Assembly: GCA_037367355.1 (NCBI GenBank)
Contig: CM074699.1
Span: forward strand, 3,286,001 to 3,350,000
Direction: 5' to 3'
Length of the DNA: 64,000 bases
DNA from: Neoscytalidium dimidiatum
Lineage: Eukaryota; Ascomycota; Dothideomycetes; Botryosphaeriales; Botryosphaeriaceae
How positions within the stretch are numbered: the first letter of the stretch is position 1; every line of letters starts with the position of its first letter. Under the pieces are notes generated by a model. The model searched no databases. It saw only the letters and a list, made by a program, of their open reading frames with translations, and had not been told where the DNA came from. This document shows, piece after piece, positions 1 to 10,643 of the stretch. Position numbers and translations under genes: made by a program.

Positions 1-179
1 GAGATCGGGAATGCCACCGCCATGTTCCTTTCCTTGATCAAATCGGGAGCGTAGATAAGAGCATGCGGGACCCCGTTTGCTAGAGCCTTGAGCAGGGCAG
101 CCGAAGACGACTTCCCTGGTGGTAATACTACCCTATACTCTGGCCAGTTTCTGTTGCGCGTTCTTGTGTTGGACGTGTA
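1..179 (-). pseudogene. Edge fragment of an unrecognised, probably broken gene
   Basis: On the minus strand an open frame runs from an in-frame TAA at 182-180 down to base 1 and leaves the window. Its composition looks protein-like (a PPGKSSSAALLKAL stretch, then NGVPHALIYAPDLIKER). The same frame stays plausible upstream of the TAA for about 30 more codons before meeting two further stops, so the segment may be the decayed 3' part of a gene, or an exon whose acceptor I could not place. No known family was recognised. Confidence is low because only about 60 codons are visible. Confidence 0.3.
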
Positions 180-459
180 TTACGGGGCGGAAAGAGGCAC
201 AGCAGAAGGAAACGGAACAGGCGCCGGGGTTGGCTCCATGCGCCTCTCTGACCAGAGAAAGTCCGCCCCGGATCACGATCACGTAGCACCGCCAAGACGT
301 GATCCAGCACGCAACCACCAAAGCCTGGATCACCACCCACGCTGGACGTTCCTCGACTCGATGGCCGTGTCGATGTCGTGCTGCACCTGCTTAGTAAGCT
401 TAAGGGTCTTCGTGACAAAAGTCCGTTCCATGCTGGATAGCTGGCCAATGTAATCAGTG

Positions 460-1928
460 CTTATAGAATTCCTCGGCGTGGGATTACCAATACGGGTCTA
501 ACAACCACAACACCGAGTCCGAACGCGGTCAAGCTCGCCTCGTATCTGATTTGAAATCCATATAAAATCTAAGTTTTAGGCAGGAGCCTCGCCAGCGAAG
601 CATGTTTCCACGACCGTGCACGACTACGAGGAAATATTATGAGCTTTTGGCCGCTGCGGCCGAAGCTGGGTGCAAAGACGCTAAACGTTATCAAGAATGA
701 ACTAGAGGTGTATCAGTGCAACGAACATGGCATCCTAAACAGCTTCAGAGGTTAAGCTAAAGGGGATGATGGCTACTCGAGATAGCCTTTCTCTTTTCAA
801 GATTAAGCGAAGAATCTCGAATGACGAGGACTGAGCTGATTGTTGTAGCTTGAGATTTCATATGTAATTTCCCGGCATACTGTAATAAGATCTAGATTCT
901 CGGGAGAGAGTCTAAAACGAATCGGGGTTAGGCTAAGCCCCAAAAGACTGTGCTCCAATGGCTAACGCCACATGACGCGATGCATGATCTTCGTTTAGCG
1001 CGTCAGTAGGTTGCATTAGCGCCAAAGCATATCGGAACTGAAGAGACATTCTGGGTACGAAATAGGTCATAGGCTCCAACAGGAGTTCTTGCATTGAGCA
1101 CCGATGCAGATGCGGTCCCGCGACTCAAGACTTTTGACAACGCTTCCGATACGAATCATGCCGCAACCAATCTGTCGGCTAGCGACACCGGGATTGTCGC
1201 CCGGCTTCTTCCAGACTGAAGACAGGCAAACCCGTTGAAACGGGTTCCAAAATGGCTGGCTGATCTATCATCGATGTCCGCTTCTTCAAAATGCTAAAAT
1301 CCCTCGAGACAAAGATCAATCATACTTCCGATGACTATTTGCTCATCATACGCTTTTGCCCTTCATTCGAGCATCGACGCAGCCTTCATTTAAGGGATGG
1401 AGAAGCAGATGATCTCTAAGCGGCCAAAACACTAGGAAGATTGTCTAAGCCTTGCTGTGAACATGACTCTGCATGATCTTGCTTAAGCCGTATAAAGGCA
1501 TCAGCATCTAAAGATCAGCTGAGGGATGTCGGGGAAACAGGCAGTTTCAGGGAACATGCGGTCGACGAAGAAAAATGACTCAAAGATATACGATTTCATT
1601 CGCTTCAAAGCCATGCTTGCTTCTTGACGGCAGAAGTAGGCCTAGCTTGTAACCAGCCTAAGTGGCACCCTGAGCAGCTCTCAGTACAGAATCGCGTAGC
1701 GCTTCAGTACCTTGTACTTGTGTCTATCTAGCCTACACCTTAAGTAAGGATCGGCGAGTGCGTTACAGGTTTGTATGTAATGATATCTTAATAACTAAGC
1801 GTCTATTTCAGGCCCGGACTATTACGTTGTGATGACCCTGCCCAGCAAGTTAAGGATCGCTGAAACCGCACGCTGGAAAGTCTCGGTCCTGGACCGTGAT
1901 CGAGTTTGTTCGAGCCTTTTCCACCACC
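460..1928. other. Gene-free stretch
   Basis: I see no open frame of note, no tRNA-like fold and no long repeat here. It is moderately AT-rich and has many scattered stops in all six frames, as expected of old non-coding or mutated DNA. Confidence 0.5.
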
Positions 1929-2064
1929 ATGTTTCTCTATGATACGATAATAGGGTCCATTGCGGCTGAGCAGTCGTTATCTTCATGCGCCATCTGCGGA
2001 TACTCTATCAAGAAAAAGGTCGGTCGCTGCACCTAACTTACATTTCTCCTACCAATGCTGAGCT

Positions 2065-3195
2065 ATGATACTAAAGAGCACTGCAATTCTGCTAAGCGAT
2101 CCTGCAAGAGAGCTGGAGCACGTCCGAGAACATTATGAAACTACATATGGTCCCCCCGAATTTGCAACCGGCCTCGATATTGACGAGACTCCAGCCTTAT
2201 GTCTTGGAGGACCTTATTTCGTCTCTGAAACTAACAGCACAAGATTTACGGTGTGTTCTTCCGAGGGTGCAACGCCTGGCTTTGACAACTATCAAATCCC
2301 CGTGCACCAGTACTGTCTCAACATCTCCAAAAAGGTCTTTGCCACGGGTCATGGTATCCTCCGTTCTATGCGCCAGCTCTACAAAGTTCTTCGGATGAGA
2401 TGTATTGCAACAGTAGCCGAAGGTCGGACGGAGCCACTTCTCACAATTTGTGCGCCAAACAACTACCAATTACCCCCACCAGCGGTGGGCATAAAGCCGA
2501 CAGATGGAGAATTCAATCAGTTATATCGAAATGATTGGGATCGTGTGTATGATAATTGGGTAAGCATAAGGATCTCTTGGAAGGCTCCAAGCTGACGGAA
2601 GATGAACTAGTGTGCTGTAGATGCGTGGGCTATTACCAACCTCACTTCTTCTGTTCTTGCGGCTCTGATGCCTACCGAGCCGCCTTGTGACCCGACAAAG
2701 TCCAAATTTCGAGCTCATTTCGAGAACCTTGCTCAGGAGTTGCAAGACCACGTCCTTTCCTTCTTGCTCTCCGAGCATGACCTTCCGTCACACTGTACCA
2801 AGCTGGCCCCACAGACGGTCTGGATGAAGATACTTCTTGACGGCAACGCTGTTCCCTTTCTATGGGACATAGATCGTGAAATTCTGAAGTGGAAGGCACT
2901 GGAGGGTCAGCGTATTGGGAGGGAGTGGGATTTCGAACTCCTGGTACGCCAACTCTGTCGTAACTTTGAGTCTGAAACAGAAGAGGCATACGTGTTCAGA
3001 ATGCCTCCGGGTCTGCGCAACCGGAGACGTATCTGGAGGGTTTTAGAAAAGATATATGTTGGTGATTATCTGCCACAACCCTCATCCGATGGAATATCCA
3101 TGGCAATCCCAAGTTATTGGGATGAATTGGGCCATCTTCAGTACCCCTTAGTCTGGATGCGGAGAGATTGGGCGAAAAACGCAGAGTTAGCCTGA
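2065..3195 (+). CDS. F-box-like hypothetical protein
   Basis: Two exons, 2065-2559 and 2611-3195, are joined by a 51 nt intron (GTAAGC...CTAG) in phase 0, giving 359 aa. The joined reading frame is continuous across the junction. Around residues 190-215 lies an F-box-like stretch (FENLAQELQDHVLSFLLSE), resembling the LPxELxxxILxFL pattern of fungal F-box-like proteins, which usually recruit substrates to SCF ubiquitin ligases. The N-terminal half (residues 75-110, with IPVHQYCLNISKKV) also resembles a conserved region of such fungal proteins. A possible extra 5' exon, 1929-2022, carries a CAICGYSI motif typical of their N-termini and could join through a 40 nt intron (2023-2062), but its donor GTCGCT is poor. 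No substrate can be inferred. Confidence 0.7.
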
Positions 3196-3293
3196 TTCCA
3201 TTTGCTCTGGCTTATGGCTTTGTGGTAGCATGATTGATCAATGGTATTTTATTCCGGGAAGCAGCATGTAAACACGCCGCAATTTGTATATAT

Positions 3294-4300
3294 CTAGAAT
3301 GACTTGCTCCGTACTGCCCGCCAATGCCTTGTAGACTCCCACAATGCGTCGCAACCTTTGACCACCCACGGCCACTTCTCCACAAACGCATCTGTGACCT
3401 CCCAGCCGCGCGGATCCCACGGCTCTCCCCACACGATCATTCCACCGCAACCATCAGCAACGGCCTGAAACCCCCTGAGATCGCGGCATAGTTCCTTCTT
3501 ATCGTAGGTGCTCTCGTCGCGGCGCAACAGGTTGTCCCGGAGCTCGGGCAACGGCAGGACGTCAATCCAGGGGTGATGGCTGACGGAGAGCTGCAAGGGC
3601 GTGGGCTGCAGGCTCGGTGGCAGTAGGACGGAGGCGCGCGCCGCGAAGACGGCGCCCTCGGTGGTTGGTAGTAGCGAGCGGGACTCAGGTGCCATTAGCG
3701 CCGCCGTGACACCCATGGCCCGTGCGTTCAGCACGATCGCCCGCGTCGTGTTGAACTGGACCAGGCTGATCAGCAGGTCCGCCCGCGGCGATGAGCCCGA
3801 CTGGAGGTGCATATGCCGCTGGGCGTTGGCCGCGAACTGCAGCATAAACTGCTCGGTGCGCTCCGAGTCGGGCTCGCAGGCGGTGAAGGAAGCAATGTGC
3901 AAAGGCAGGGCATGCGGCGCTGCGACGACACCTTGCTGCACGCTGTAGCAAGAGGCGTCCGGAAGCTCCTGCTGCGAGGGAGTCGCGGCCTGATGGCCTG
4001 TGGCCGCCGAGAGGGTCACTCGTGCTTTCTGCCGCTCACCTGTTATGCGCGCAAAGTGTACCACGGTCAGTGCAGAGTATCTTGTTGACAAGAGCGAAGG
4101 GTGAACCAACGTCTTCTTTTCTGATGGATCCGATCCTGAAGTCTCTTCCTCACCTTCGGATCACTGATCCCTGTCCAATCGTTACCCGAACCTGCATGGG
4201 CCTGCTGAGACATAAGCTGGACGGGTATCAGAGAGCGAGGCGCGATCAATTGGTCGGTTGGGGCAGGCTGGTGGGCCCGGTCAGGTGGCTGGATCGGCAT
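3294..4300 (-). CDS. bZIP-type transcription factor with DUF3425 domain
   Basis: Exon 1 is 4300-4111 and exon 2 is 4039-3294, with a 71 nt intron (4110-4040, GTTGGT...ACAG, phase 1), giving 311 aa. The short N-terminal basic region (DWTGISDPKVRKRLQDRIHQ, then KRRR across the junction) matches the D-W-x-G-x-x-D-P-x-x-R-x-x-x-Q-x-R motif that precedes DUF3425 in fungal bZIP-like regulators. The C-terminus holds the DUF3425 signature (HPWIDVLPLPELRDNLL, later GGMIVWGEPWDPRGWE). Such proteins are nuclear DNA-binding regulators, often placed beside metabolic clusters. The frame stays open 102 bases upstream of the chosen ATG but offers only a TTG there. It lies tail-to-tail with the F-box-like gene and next to an SDR, so it is the obvious candidate regulator of the 3.3-19 kb block. 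Confidence 0.85.
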
Positions 4301-4684
4301 CTTATTCGTCTGAGAAGTGGCTGGGTCTTCACGCTTGCCTTGTGAATAGGTGCCAATTGAAATTGACAGAATACTTGATGTTTGTTTTGGTACTGAGGCC
4401 AATGTTGTGGGTCTTGAAGATGATGGCCGAAGAGATTTTCCTGAATTGATACTAAGTCCGACCTCGGGGCGATGTATCTCCGGGAACTACAAATTTCGAT
4501 GCATAGGGACCACCGGGAAGGAAACACCGGTCTCTCACTGGTAACTTTCAGACATTGAAAGCGCCTTTTATCCCCAAATCCAAGCCACAAATCCAAGCCA
4601 AGCGGAGCCGTTAGAAACATTGATAGATTGTCCACATCAGATTTTCCTTAATTTTGAATTCGACCGCTCGACTTATCTAGCCAC

Positions 4685-5419
4685 TTAGAGTAGGAGAGCG
4701 CCGCCATTGGTGCTAATGCAGCTGCCAGTGACGTTCGTATCCTTCATAAAGTAGAGATAGGCCTCCGCAACCTCCTCCGGAGTTCCAACTTTGCCCAGAA
4801 CTGTGTGCTCCTTCATCTCATCTGGCACACCACCCGAACCGTGGAGAGGGGTATCTACCACGCCGGGGCTTACCAGGTTCACCCGAATAGGCTTTAGGTC
4901 GAGAGCCAAATTGCGTGTTAGGCCCTGAAGACCGGTCAGGTAGCCGGCGACCAGTGACCAGTTGGGGAACGGTTTCTCCCCGCCCGCTCCGGTCGTTAGT
5001 GTAAGCGAAGACTGGTAACCCGGCTTCAAGTAGCCCGGGGCAAGCTTAGCAAGCAGGAGAGGGACAGCGAATCGAATATGGCCAGCTTTATAAATAGCTT
5101 CGAGGCTAATATTGTCTAGTGGCATGATAGCGAGCGCGTCACCGGCGGTGAACACAATGTGGTCGAGTAACTTGACTGACTCAAGAAGGTCCTTAAGGTT
5201 CTTCTCGACGTTTGGGTCCGATAGATCGCACGTCCGGCCGGAGATATCTGCCCCAGGGTACTTTTTCTTCAGATCATCGACACTCCCTTGGACACGAGAG
5301 GCATTCGATGACGCTATGTAGACCTTAGCGCCCTCGGCGAGAGCCCTGTCTGCAACACCATAGCCGATACCGGACGAGCCGCCGATGACAAGGATGGATT
5401 TGTTCTTCATTATAGACAT
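4685..5419 (-). CDS. Short-chain dehydrogenase/reductase, atypical (no catalytic Lys)
   Basis: A single exon of 244 aa. The N-terminus has the Rossmann nucleotide-binding motif GGSSGIG (residues 13-19), and residues 173-186 (DLKPIRVNLVSPG) are typical of the SDR family. The expected YxxxK active site is replaced: Tyr160 is followed by LTGL, so Leu164 stands where Lys should be. The family normally performs NAD(P)H-dependent carbonyl reduction or alcohol oxidation in the cytosol. Without the Lys this member may be slow, use another residue, or act as a binding protein. It is transcribed divergently from the MDR reductase at 5930 with 510 bp between the starts, so the two may share a promoter. 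The start ATG is followed by a second in-frame ATG three codons later. Confidence 0.85.
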   Translation of the reverse strand: MSIMKNKSILVIGGSSGIGYGVADRALAEGAKVYIASSNASRVQGSVDDLKKKYPGADISGRTCDLSDPNVEKNLKDLLESVKLLDHIVFTAGDALAIMPLDNISLEAIYKAGHIRFAVPLLLAKLAPGYLKPGYQSSLTLTTGAGGEKPFPNWSLVAGYLTGLQGLTRNLALDLKPIRVNLVSPGVVDTPLHGSGGVPDEMKEHTVLGKVGTPEEVAEAYLYFMKDTNVTGSCISTNGGALLL

Positions 5420-5929
5420 TGTCCAGCGTCTAAACAGAATGAGGGTGGGAAAGCGTAGATGGCGAGGGATAGATGTATATTATAAGACAAGTCCTAGGCC
5501 TTGCAGTCTGGATTCCTTTCTGGTTACGGAAGCTCGGAATCATTGAGTTCGCCTCCATTCAACTCTTTTATACCTCTAATGCGTTCACATTGTCCTTGGA
5601 GTAGACATTACTCATCATCACACGTCACTCGGCCTTGAAGGGACCGGATACCCCATAAACAGCGCCGGAGTTAGCGGGTTTAGTGTCATAGCTGCGGGGC
5701 GGTTGGTGGGTTACACCGTCAAATGGCGAGTCGCATGTGCCGCATGAGTCGATACTGCTTCGCTTTTCCAAGTGCTGGTAATTCCACTGCGTTTTATCTC
5801 GATGCAAGAAAGACGGACTTCATATCTCTAGAATTAGTAAGCGAGCTTTTAGGATCCGTTGTATTCTTTATAAATACCTTGTAAACTCCTCCAACCCTCT
5901 CTCAGAGAAATACAAACAACCTTATCGCG
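5420..5929. promoter_or_regulatory. Shared divergent promoter region, with TATA box for the MDR gene
   Basis: These 510 bp separate two divergent start codons. On the plus strand a TATAAATA element lies at 5869-5876, 54 bp before the ATG at 5930, followed by a CT/CA-rich leader. On the minus side an AT-rich TATATTATAAG-like stretch near 5473-5483 could serve the SDR. No palindromic operator was found by eye. Confidence 0.55.
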
Positions 5930-7197
5930 ATGGTTCAAAACGAAGCTGCATGGCTCATTTCGCCTTCTGAGCATCCCTTTACCATTAAGGAGGCCCCTAA
6001 CCCCACTGCAGGCACAGGAGAAATTGTTATCAAGAATGTTGCGGTCTCCATCGTTAGTCTCTCTCGGTCGCTATCCTCGTGAAGATGACTTTGCGACTAA
6101 CTGTGCCACTAGAACCCTGTCGACTGGAAGATTCAGTATGTCTTTGGCCCTACCTCAATGCCTCGGTGACGCTAACGCCGTGGAGGGCTTACGGGAGATA
6201 TTTGTCTCAGTACCCTTTCATTCTAGGTGAGGATGCCGCTGGCTTCGTGGAGGAGGTTGGCACCGGTGTCACCCGGTTAAAGAAAGGTGACAGGGTCATT
6301 GCGTAAGTCTGCCATGCCTGAGTTCGCCTCTTACCCGGACCAACTTTCCATTTCTTACGTAAAAAAAATTAGGCACTGCCATGGCTTGATGACGAGAAAC
6401 CCTGCAAACTCAGCCTTTCAGACTTACACGGTCGCTACCGATTCCTTGGTGTCCCCAATCCCGGATTCGATGAGTTTCGAGCAGGCTGTTGTTCTCCCTC
6501 TCGCTGTCTCGACTGCCTGCGCCGGCTTGTACCCAAAAGACCTTCTGAACCTGCCTCTGCCATCGGTTAGTAAGCCCGAGAAGAATGGCAAGACAGTTTT
6601 GATCTGGGGCGGTGCATCCTCCGTTGGCGCGACCGCTATTCAGCTTGCAGCCGCCTCGGGCGCCACTGTCATCACCACCGCTTCCCCAGCAAACCACGAG
6701 CTTGTCAAGTCGCTTGGTGCCGACATCGTCTTCGACTACAGGTCCCCTACTGTGGTCGAGGACATCGCCAAAATCCTCGAAAAGACCGATTTCGTGGGTG
6801 TGTACGATGCCGTCGGCGAGGATTCTAGCTTCAATGCTGAGTCTGCTATTCTCGACCGTCTCAACAAAAAAGTTCCTGTTGCTAGCGTCCTTCCCAGCGA
6901 TAAGCGCACCGAGCGATTCGATCCTGTTTACGGTGAGCATTGATCGGGCTTCGGCATTTTTCCGTAGAAAGGCGCTAATATTATCCTACAGTCGTTGCCT
7001 TTGCCATCGTCCAAGAGCCTAACCAGCACATTGGTGAATGGATCTGGAAGAAGTTCATTCCTGAAGCCCTGGCCAACGGGTCGCTCCAAGCTAAGCCTGA
7101 CCCTTCCGTGACTGGTCACGGCCTGCAGGACATTCAGAACGCTCTTGACGTGCAGCGCAAGGGTGTGTCTGCTAAGAAAGTGATTGTTACTCTTTAA
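5930..7197 (+). CDS. ToxD-like zinc-independent MDR (enoyl/quinone reductase family)
   Basis: Five exons: 5930-6052, 6113-6135, 6186-6302, 6373-6932 and 6992-7197, with introns of 60, 50, 70 and 59 nt, giving 342 aa. The frame is continuous and the product aligns end to end with the expected family layout. The N-terminal GroES-like part has INPVDWK and a GEDAAGFVEEVG segment. The Rossmann part has VLIWGGASSVGATAIQLA near residue 180. The catalytic zinc ligands of alcohol dehydrogenases are absent, as in ToxD and trans-acting enoyl reductases, which use NADPH to reduce activated double bonds. The tiny 23 nt second exon is well supported because it encodes exactly the conserved N-P-V-D-W-K-I segment. 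It is divergent from the SDR and convergent with the NmrA-like gene. The substrate is unknown. Confidence 0.88.
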
Positions 7198-7805
7198 AGT
7201 AGCGGAATGTTGGCTTAGCTTCAAGGATTGCTCCGTGTTGTTCGAACCAAAGCTTTCCATACGCACTGTTTTCGACCGTATCATTGATAGCTTATTTATC
7301 TTGTCATCGCTAAATGATATAAGATTATATAATCCGCTCTAATGTAGCTGCTGATGTTAATGTATTGCTACCCGACTATAAACAAGTATCACCTCCCTAT
7401 GGAGTATCCCTTTCGAAGTAGCTGTTCCAATGCTCTACGGCGGCCTTACGGTATATTCGCCACTTATATTAGACCTTACGATTAAGACGGAGATCAACGC
7501 CTAGGTAGAGACGCAACTGATGATAGACGCGAATCAAGTCATTATCGACGTAGGCAACGGAAAGGCGAGATATCTTAACCTGCTTGTCAGCTGAAGGGAA
7601 TGTACAGAGCTAGCTGGCCTACATTGACCAATTGAAAATAATAAAATCATAAGCGCCCCATATACTTGTGCTCGTGACACTAATGATCTCACATCATTAT
7701 GATTCGACTACCTGTAGCCTGCTCTATCTTATGGTAAGCGCAGGCTGTGGTTTTTAATATCCTTCACCGCTTGGACTGCAACCCACCCTATCAGGACTGA
7801 TGAAC
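7198..7805. other. Convergent intergenic region
   Basis: This 608 bp stretch lies between two convergent stop codons. It is AT-rich, with no open frame of note. It presumably carries both 3' ends, but no clear polyadenylation signal could be assigned. Confidence 0.5.
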
Positions 7806-8853
7806 TTAGAAACCAAGAAACTGATCCGCAATCGCAATATCCTCCATCTTATGGGTCTTCAAGAACCCTTCCATGTTGACTGGAACGTGCTTAGGGTACT
7901 TCTTGTTGTCGAGATCATCACCGAGGCTTGCAACACCATTTGTGCACCAGTAGGCGAAACATCTAAGACTGGCTGTTAGTGCATGCTCGGACGAACACGA
8001 GTCATTGGGACAAGCCTACCCAGGAGCCCAGGCCATGGCGTCGTTTGGGTCCTTCTCAAATTTGTCCTTGATGGTACTGTAGAGCTCATCGAGGGATCCG
8101 AGGCGCTTCAGGTGCAGAGGAGACTTGTAGATGTTCTCGTAAATCCCCTTGATTTCCAAGATACTTTTGCAATCGCCCCGGACTGATCCTGCCCTGTTAA
8201 CCGAGTCCATCCTGGCAGGCTGTGCTGGATAAGCTTGACTTACACCGGAAGACCCCAGTGGCGCTCCTATCGATCGCGAGAGCTGCAGTGTAGGCGGCAG
8301 CAGTCTCATATGTCGTCAGGTCCCACTTCTCATTGCCCGTGCCCCAGTAAGCGATCGTCTGGGTTTTAGCATCATAGATTTGGAAGAATTCACTCCAGAA
8401 AGTCTCAATCAGACCACCGACCAGAACGTGCACTCCTGCGACCTCTTTCTCCACCAGATAGTTCTTGATGACCTTAGCTGAATCTTTAGGGAACAGCTCA
8501 TGGTCAGGGATTTTAGTGTAGTCGACGGCAAAGTCGCTAGGTAGGAATCGCGGGACACCCTCCTTAACGCAGGCATCGACCAAGATCTTCTGACCTCGGG
8601 TCATCACATCGGGATCGCCGAAGTAGCAGCAGATGACGATATCGGTTCCTCGGACGAACCTCTGGACGGCCGCCTCGTCGTCGAACTCACCCTGAATGAC
8701 CTCAATTTGGTACTTTGCTAGAGCTTCCTGTGACAGCTTCTGCGGGCTCCGGCAGAAACCCTTGATAGTCACGTCGGGATACGTCCGCAATTCCTTTGCC
8801 ACGCACTGGGCGAACTTGCCGGTGAGGCCAGCGATACCGACAACGGTCGACAT
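7806..8853 (-). CDS. NmrA-like / isoflavone-reductase-like NAD(P)-binding protein
   Basis: Three exons on the minus strand: 8853-8246, 8193-8020 and 7962-7806, with introns of 52 and 57 nt, giving 312 aa. The N-terminus has the GxxGxxG dinucleotide motif (GIAGLTG, residues 6-12). It continues through a typical atypical-SDR fold region (VRGTDIVICCYFGD, LPSDFAVDY) to a C-terminal block beginning SVRGDCKSILEI. The last exon, which is not obvious as an ORF, supplies the ending around DDLDNKKYPKHVPVNMEGF. The first donor is GTGTAA, two bases before a better GTAAGT. The better site would bring in a stop, so the upstream GT was chosen. Family members reduce phenylcoumaran or isoflavone-type substrates, or act as redox sensors. 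Both roles fit the surrounding reductases. Confidence 0.85.
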
Positions 8854-9300
8854 GTTGCCTGGATAGATGAGACAAATTACGGAGGCGCAGTGAATAGAGC
8901 AAAAACCAGCAGGTTGAAGAAGAGAATGGAGTGTTGTCGGAAAGGGATGGTGGAGGGATTACGTGTTGGCAGAACATCCCGGAACGACTATATACGGTAG
9001 ACTAGCTTCGGAGCTTCCAGTTGCTGATAAATCATTCGTCAAAGATCGGAGATACTGGTTGTCTTGAGGTAATCGCCGTTATGCGGAGCTAGAGCATTCC
9101 ATAAAGCGCCGCCCTTTTTCAAGGATTTCATAAGGATAAGTTTCACGCATCCAGTCGTAGCATTTGATGTCCGAGGAAAGTTAGTTTAAGCGCGCTATGT
9201 ACATGCCATCCACTTTCGTTGTGCGAATTTTGTTGTATTGATGTATTTGAAGCTACCCCATAACAGCCAACTTGAGTGATCCGACCTTATTGCTTCGCAG
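8854..9300. other. Promoter of the NmrA-like gene and 3' flank of the GST gene
   Basis: This 447 bp gap contains a TATATA element at about 8989-8994, correctly placed about 135 bp upstream of the NmrA-like start on the minus strand. The rest shows nothing recognisable. Confidence 0.45.
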
Positions 9301-10033
9301 TTATTGTGTGGGACTTGTCTTCCTGACTTCAATAAAGTTCTTCTCTCCAAAGGCAGACTTGATACGTCCATCTTGAATCACTCGCAGGTACCACTCCGTA
9401 GTCTGATTGTATTTAGCCCTGAGTTCCCGATCGATGACCTGGGCAAAACCCCAGTATAGGCCCGCGGCAACAGAGATGTCCGCTAGACTCAACTGCTCCG
9501 AACAGATGTATTGACGACCCTGCAGCTGCTTCTCCAGAACCTGAAGGGAGACATTGAGTTTTTGGAATGCGGAATTGTCCGCCTCTTCGTTGAATGGAGC
9601 CATTCCGTACCGCCAAAGAATTAAGGTAGTGAGGGGCTCAAACAGCTCGTGGTCCGCGAACCCGATCCACTGCCGAATGACAGCGCGCTCCTCCACAGTG
9701 GCACCTAGCAACTGGGCACTGGCGGGGCCGCTTTCAGCGGCGTACTGGGCGATGGCGTCCGACTCGAAAAGCGTGAGGCCACTTGCAGACCTAAATGTCG
9801 GAACCCTACCCATGGGAAAATTGGCGAGGAATTCGGGAGTTTTGTTCGTTTGCCCTATGGCGAAGTTGGGAACATAGTCGACTGTCCGGCCATTAACTGC
9901 CGCTGCGGCTTCAACCTGCGCCAGCAGTGAAACCAGGGTGGATAGATGGGGCAGGTTAGATTGGATGAGATCGTTGCACCTTCATGGCCCGGGGATTGAA
10001 AGGGTAGGTCCAGATGATTCCAATGGAACTCAT
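9301..10033 (-). CDS. Glutathione S-transferase (eEF1B-gamma-like type)
   Basis: Exon 1 is 10033-9980 (18 codons) and exon 2 is 9915-9301, with a 64 nt intron (GTGCAA...CGCAG), giving 222 aa. The N-terminal thioredoxin-like domain starts with IIWTYPFNPRAMK and includes NKTPEFLANFPMGRVPTF and the ESDAIAQY segment, the usual glutathione gamma-Glu site of GSTs. The all-helical C-terminal domain contains the N-cap-like LSLADISVA. This subtype conjugates or isomerises electrophilic small molecules with glutathione in the cytosol. Beside reductases and a monooxygenase it fits detoxification or sulfur addition in the same pathway. The short first exon was found by extending the conserved N-terminus upstream of the long ORF. 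Confidence 0.9.
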
Positions 10034-10643
10034 GGTGAGAGATCGTCAGCCTGATTGATTGTAGAATGTGTAGGACTTGTAGAGCGCAAAAATCTGAATT
10101 ATTGGTGGACAAAGGAATGATGTCAACAAATTTATGCTTACCACCTGACGGCGGCGTTGAGCTTGTGGGTGTAAATCTTCATGTCAGCGACGTCCCGAAG
10201 TCAGGCACCAGATTGAGGACGGCCCGAATGCATCGAAGTGATCTGTCAGCTCCGAGCGGCCTTTCTTTCGGGTTTCTTTTTTTTTTTTTTCCTTTATCAA
10301 ACCAAACGTCGAGCATTTAGCGTTGCTGCAACCGACTGACGCGCTAAATGAGAGGGGCGGAGCAATTAAGCCGAATATGGCGCATTACGTCGGCAGTTTA
10401 AGTAATTCTCGGCCTTTGGCTTAAAGCCGTTTACCTTCAGAGTCGCTCCTACCCGCCGATCAATTCAGTACGAGTTCGTGTAATGTAAGGCCAAATAATA
10501 GGGACCCGGCAGGTTCCTGGCGGGAGTAGTTTACCTGGGGAATCTTAGCCCCGAAGATTAATCAACCGCCCGTCGACAAGAGGGCTAGTAAAATATCTTT
10601 GATTCTGAATCTAGCCCACCTCCTTCCCTGAAACCAATAAGCT
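10034..10643. promoter_or_regulatory. Divergent intergenic region (GST / Gal80-like gene)
   Basis: A 610 bp region between divergent starts. It contains a T tract of about 16 bases near 10276-10291, of the kind that often lies in nucleosome-depleted fungal promoters. No clear TATA box or palindrome was identified. Confidence 0.45.
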
